7,634 bases of DNA. Origin: Prosthecobacter debontii (GTDB lineage: Bacteria > Verrucomicrobiota > Verrucomicrobiia > Verrucomicrobiales > Akkermansiaceae). Position numbers and translations under genes: made by a program. How positions within the stretch are numbered: the stretch's first letter is position 1; each line of letters begins with the position of its first letter. Below, piece after piece: positions 6,558 to 7,634 of the stretch. The notes below the pieces were generated by a model that was not told the DNA's origin, did not search any database, and was given only the letters and a program-made list of their open reading frames with translations. The stretch covers positions 1 through 7,634 of the forward strand of contig CAMCXJ010000105.1 of the NCBI GenBank assembly GCA_945883455.1, in the 5' to 3' direction.

Positions 6558-7475
6558 TCATCCCGCGCGGCCATCCCTTTTGAACCGGCTGGGCGAGACG
6601 CCGAATTCCTTGTGATAGAGGGTGCTGAAGTAATTGCTGTCGTTGAAACCGCAGGCGTAGGCCACCTCGGTGACGTTGGCCTTGGTGGTGAGCAACATCT
6701 CGGCGGCTTTCCTGAGCCGGACTTTCTTGAGATATTCCTTCGGCCCCATACCCACCGCCTGCTCGAACAGGCGGAAGAAATGCCGTCGCGAGACATGGCT
6801 GGTCGCGGCGATGTCGTCGATCGTGATCGGCTCGGCGAAATGGGTTTCGACGAATTCCACCGCTCGCCCGATCCGCGTGCCGGGGGCGGCCTCGCCGGCG
6901 GGTTCCCATGGCAGGCAGTGGCGCCGCAGCAGGGTGACGAGCAGCAGGAAATAGGCGAAGGAGGCGACCCTTGCCTCGGCGCAGGCGCTTCCGAGCTCTC
7001 CCTCAAGCCGCTGGGCCAGCTCGAGCGCCCGCGCAAACTCGGACGGACCGAGGTGCAGGCATTCGCCCGGCGTTTCTCCCGAATGCCAGCGCGGCCCCAC
7101 GGCGAACAACGCATGCTTGCTCATCCACTCGTCCAGAACCGGGTGATGGGCTCCGATGTAGTCCGGATCGAACGCGATGTTGATGATGTCGAGCGAGTGG
7201 GTTTCCCGGTAGGCATGTTCCTGGTCACGGCTGATCACGAACACGTCCCCCACCTTGATTGGCAGCGCCTTGGAGCCGAACACCATCAGTCCGGTGCCGC
7301 GGGTCACAATCACGATCTCCCAGAACTCATGGTGGTGTTCGGGATAATCCGGATGTTCGGTGGCGCGCACAACCGCCAGCGGTGGGCCGTGACCTTCCGG
7401 CAGGTCGGACCACTTCAGCGTGTGCAGATGAACCACACGCCGCAGCTTTTGCTTGGATTTCTCAATCGAACTCAT
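6558..7475 (-). CDS. AraC-family transcriptional regulator, RhaS/RhaR-like
   Basis: From the ATG at 7475 the protein has 305 residues. The N-terminal half is a cupin-type sugar-sensing domain: YPEHHHEFWEIVIVTRGTG (residues 44-62), VGDVFVISRDQEHAY (75-89) and a further IINIAF strand closely follow the pattern of E. coli RhaR and RhaS. The C-terminal AraC domain has two helix-turn-helix units, TIDDIAATSHVSRRHFFRLF (218-237) and NVTEVAYACGFNDSNYFSTL (267-286), ending with the usual FGVSPSRFK. The protein is predicted to bind a sugar and activate transcription, plausibly of this locus and the nearby GH78 gene, with rhamnose or a similar deoxysugar as the inferred ligand. A TTG at 7493 could add 6 residues. 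It reads in the same direction as the enzyme genes and is separated from them by a 289-base gap, so it may be transcribed separately. Length and domain order are normal for the family. Confidence 0.9.
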   Translation of the reverse strand: MSSIEKSKQKLRRVVHLHTLKWSDLPEGHGPPLAVVRATEHPDYPEHHHEFWEIVIVTRGTGLMVFGSKALPIKVGDVFVISRDQEHAYRETHSLDIINIAFDPDYIGAHHPVLDEWMSKHALFAVGPRWHSGETPGECLHLGPSEFARALELAQRLEGELGSACAEARVASFAYFLLLVTLLRRHCLPWEPAGEAAPGTRIGRAVEFVETHFAEPITIDDIAATSHVSRRHFFRLFEQAVGMGPKEYLKKVRLRKAAEMLLTTKANVTEVAYACGFNDSNYFSTLYHKEFGVSPSRFKRDGRAG

Positions 7476-7516
7476 CTGCGGATGCGGTTTCAACTTTTGA
7501 TATGAATATGGTCTGG

Positions 7517-7545
7517 TGTATTGAAAACCGGCTCGTCGTAGTCAA
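7517..7545 (-). promoter_or_regulatory. Possible promoter of the AraC-family gene
   Basis: On the minus strand TTGACT (7545-7540) is followed after 17 bases by AATACA (7522-7517). The -35 is close to consensus, the -10 matches only 3 of 6. Spacing and a distance of about 40 bases to the ATG at 7475 are suitable. Sigma-70 consensus may not apply to this organism. Confidence 0.25.
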
Positions 7546-7569
7546 GGCATGAGGGTTTTCTGTTGTTTT

Positions 7570-7584
7570 TGAGGTGACACCTCA
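7570..7584. promoter_or_regulatory. Perfect 15-base palindrome, candidate operator
   Basis: TGAGGTGACACCTCA has 7-base arms around a central A. It lies upstream of the AraC-family gene, just before the possible -35 at 7545, and 24 bases before an ATG at 7609 on the + strand that could begin a divergent gene (8 codons visible, MKNSKHQG, no clear ribosome-binding site). The position fits an operator shared by two divergent promoters. A terminator is unlikely, since no T tract follows on the minus strand and only scattered T on the plus. The rest of 7476-7634 shows no other gene. Confidence 0.45.
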
Positions 7585-7634
7585 TTGTTCGGCTGGCCTT
7601 GAACGGGTATGAAAAATTCTAAACATCAAGGCTT

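Noticed and set aside
6543..7505. A 320-codon open frame on the + strand opposite the AraC-family regulator
   Set aside because: The minus-strand frame encodes a complete cupin plus double helix-turn-helix protein; the + strand frame is a mirror effect of codon composition.
1..7634. Insertion sequences, CRISPR arrays, tRNA or rRNA genes
   Set aside because: I looked for transposase-like frames, spaced repeats and RNA gene signatures on both strands and saw none.

Overview
The window looks like a carbohydrate-utilisation locus from a GC-rich Gram-negative bacterium, most likely a member of the Verrucomicrobiota or a related PVC lineage. This rests on the mix of genes: a PEP-CTERM secreted protein, a lone pseudopilin-like protein with a DGH-type C-terminal motif, WbsX/GH99-like and GH71/99-like proteins, a GH78 rhamnosidase and an AraC regulator, with start codons that lack clear Shine-Dalgarno sequences. 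The taxon is an inference; there is no rRNA or other marker here.

Layout. Bases 1-1275 (+ strand) hold the 3' half of a GH78 alpha-L-rhamnosidase-like gene that enters from the left edge. It is interrupted near its end by a TAG, after which the same frame runs 12 more sense codons to a TAA at 1312. Bases 1276-1419 are a convergent intergenic gap with two small hairpins. Everything else is on the minus strand and is read from right to left: an AraC/RhaR-like regulator (7475-6558), a 289-base gap rich in dyad symmetry, a PEP-CTERM protein (6268-5402), a pseudopilin-like protein whose first ATG overlaps the PEP-CTERM stop (5409-4588), a WbsX/GH99-like protein without a signal peptide (4478-3300), and a secreted GH71/99-like protein with a C-terminal CBM9-like domain (3264-1420). 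The right edge (7476-7634) is a promoter region with a perfect 15-base palindrome and perhaps the first codons of a divergent gene.

How the parts may work together. The regulator has the cupin-type sensor pattern of RhaS/RhaR and sits on the same locus as a GH78 enzyme, so a role in sensing rhamnose or a similar deoxysugar is reasonable but unproven. The secreted GH71/99-like protein could act on a polysaccharide outside the cytoplasm, while the WbsX-like protein and possibly the rhamnosidase (N-terminus not seen) would handle fragments or a separate glycan. The PEP-CTERM and pseudopilin-like proteins are presumably envelope or surface components expressed with the enzymes. No transporter, exosortase, sugar kinase or isomerase is visible in the window.

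The most unusual points are the in-frame TAG in the GH78 gene, a GH99-like enzyme with Ala where the second catalytic Glu is expected, a strong hairpin sitting on the stop codon between the two GH99-like genes, and the palindrome-rich intergenic regions.
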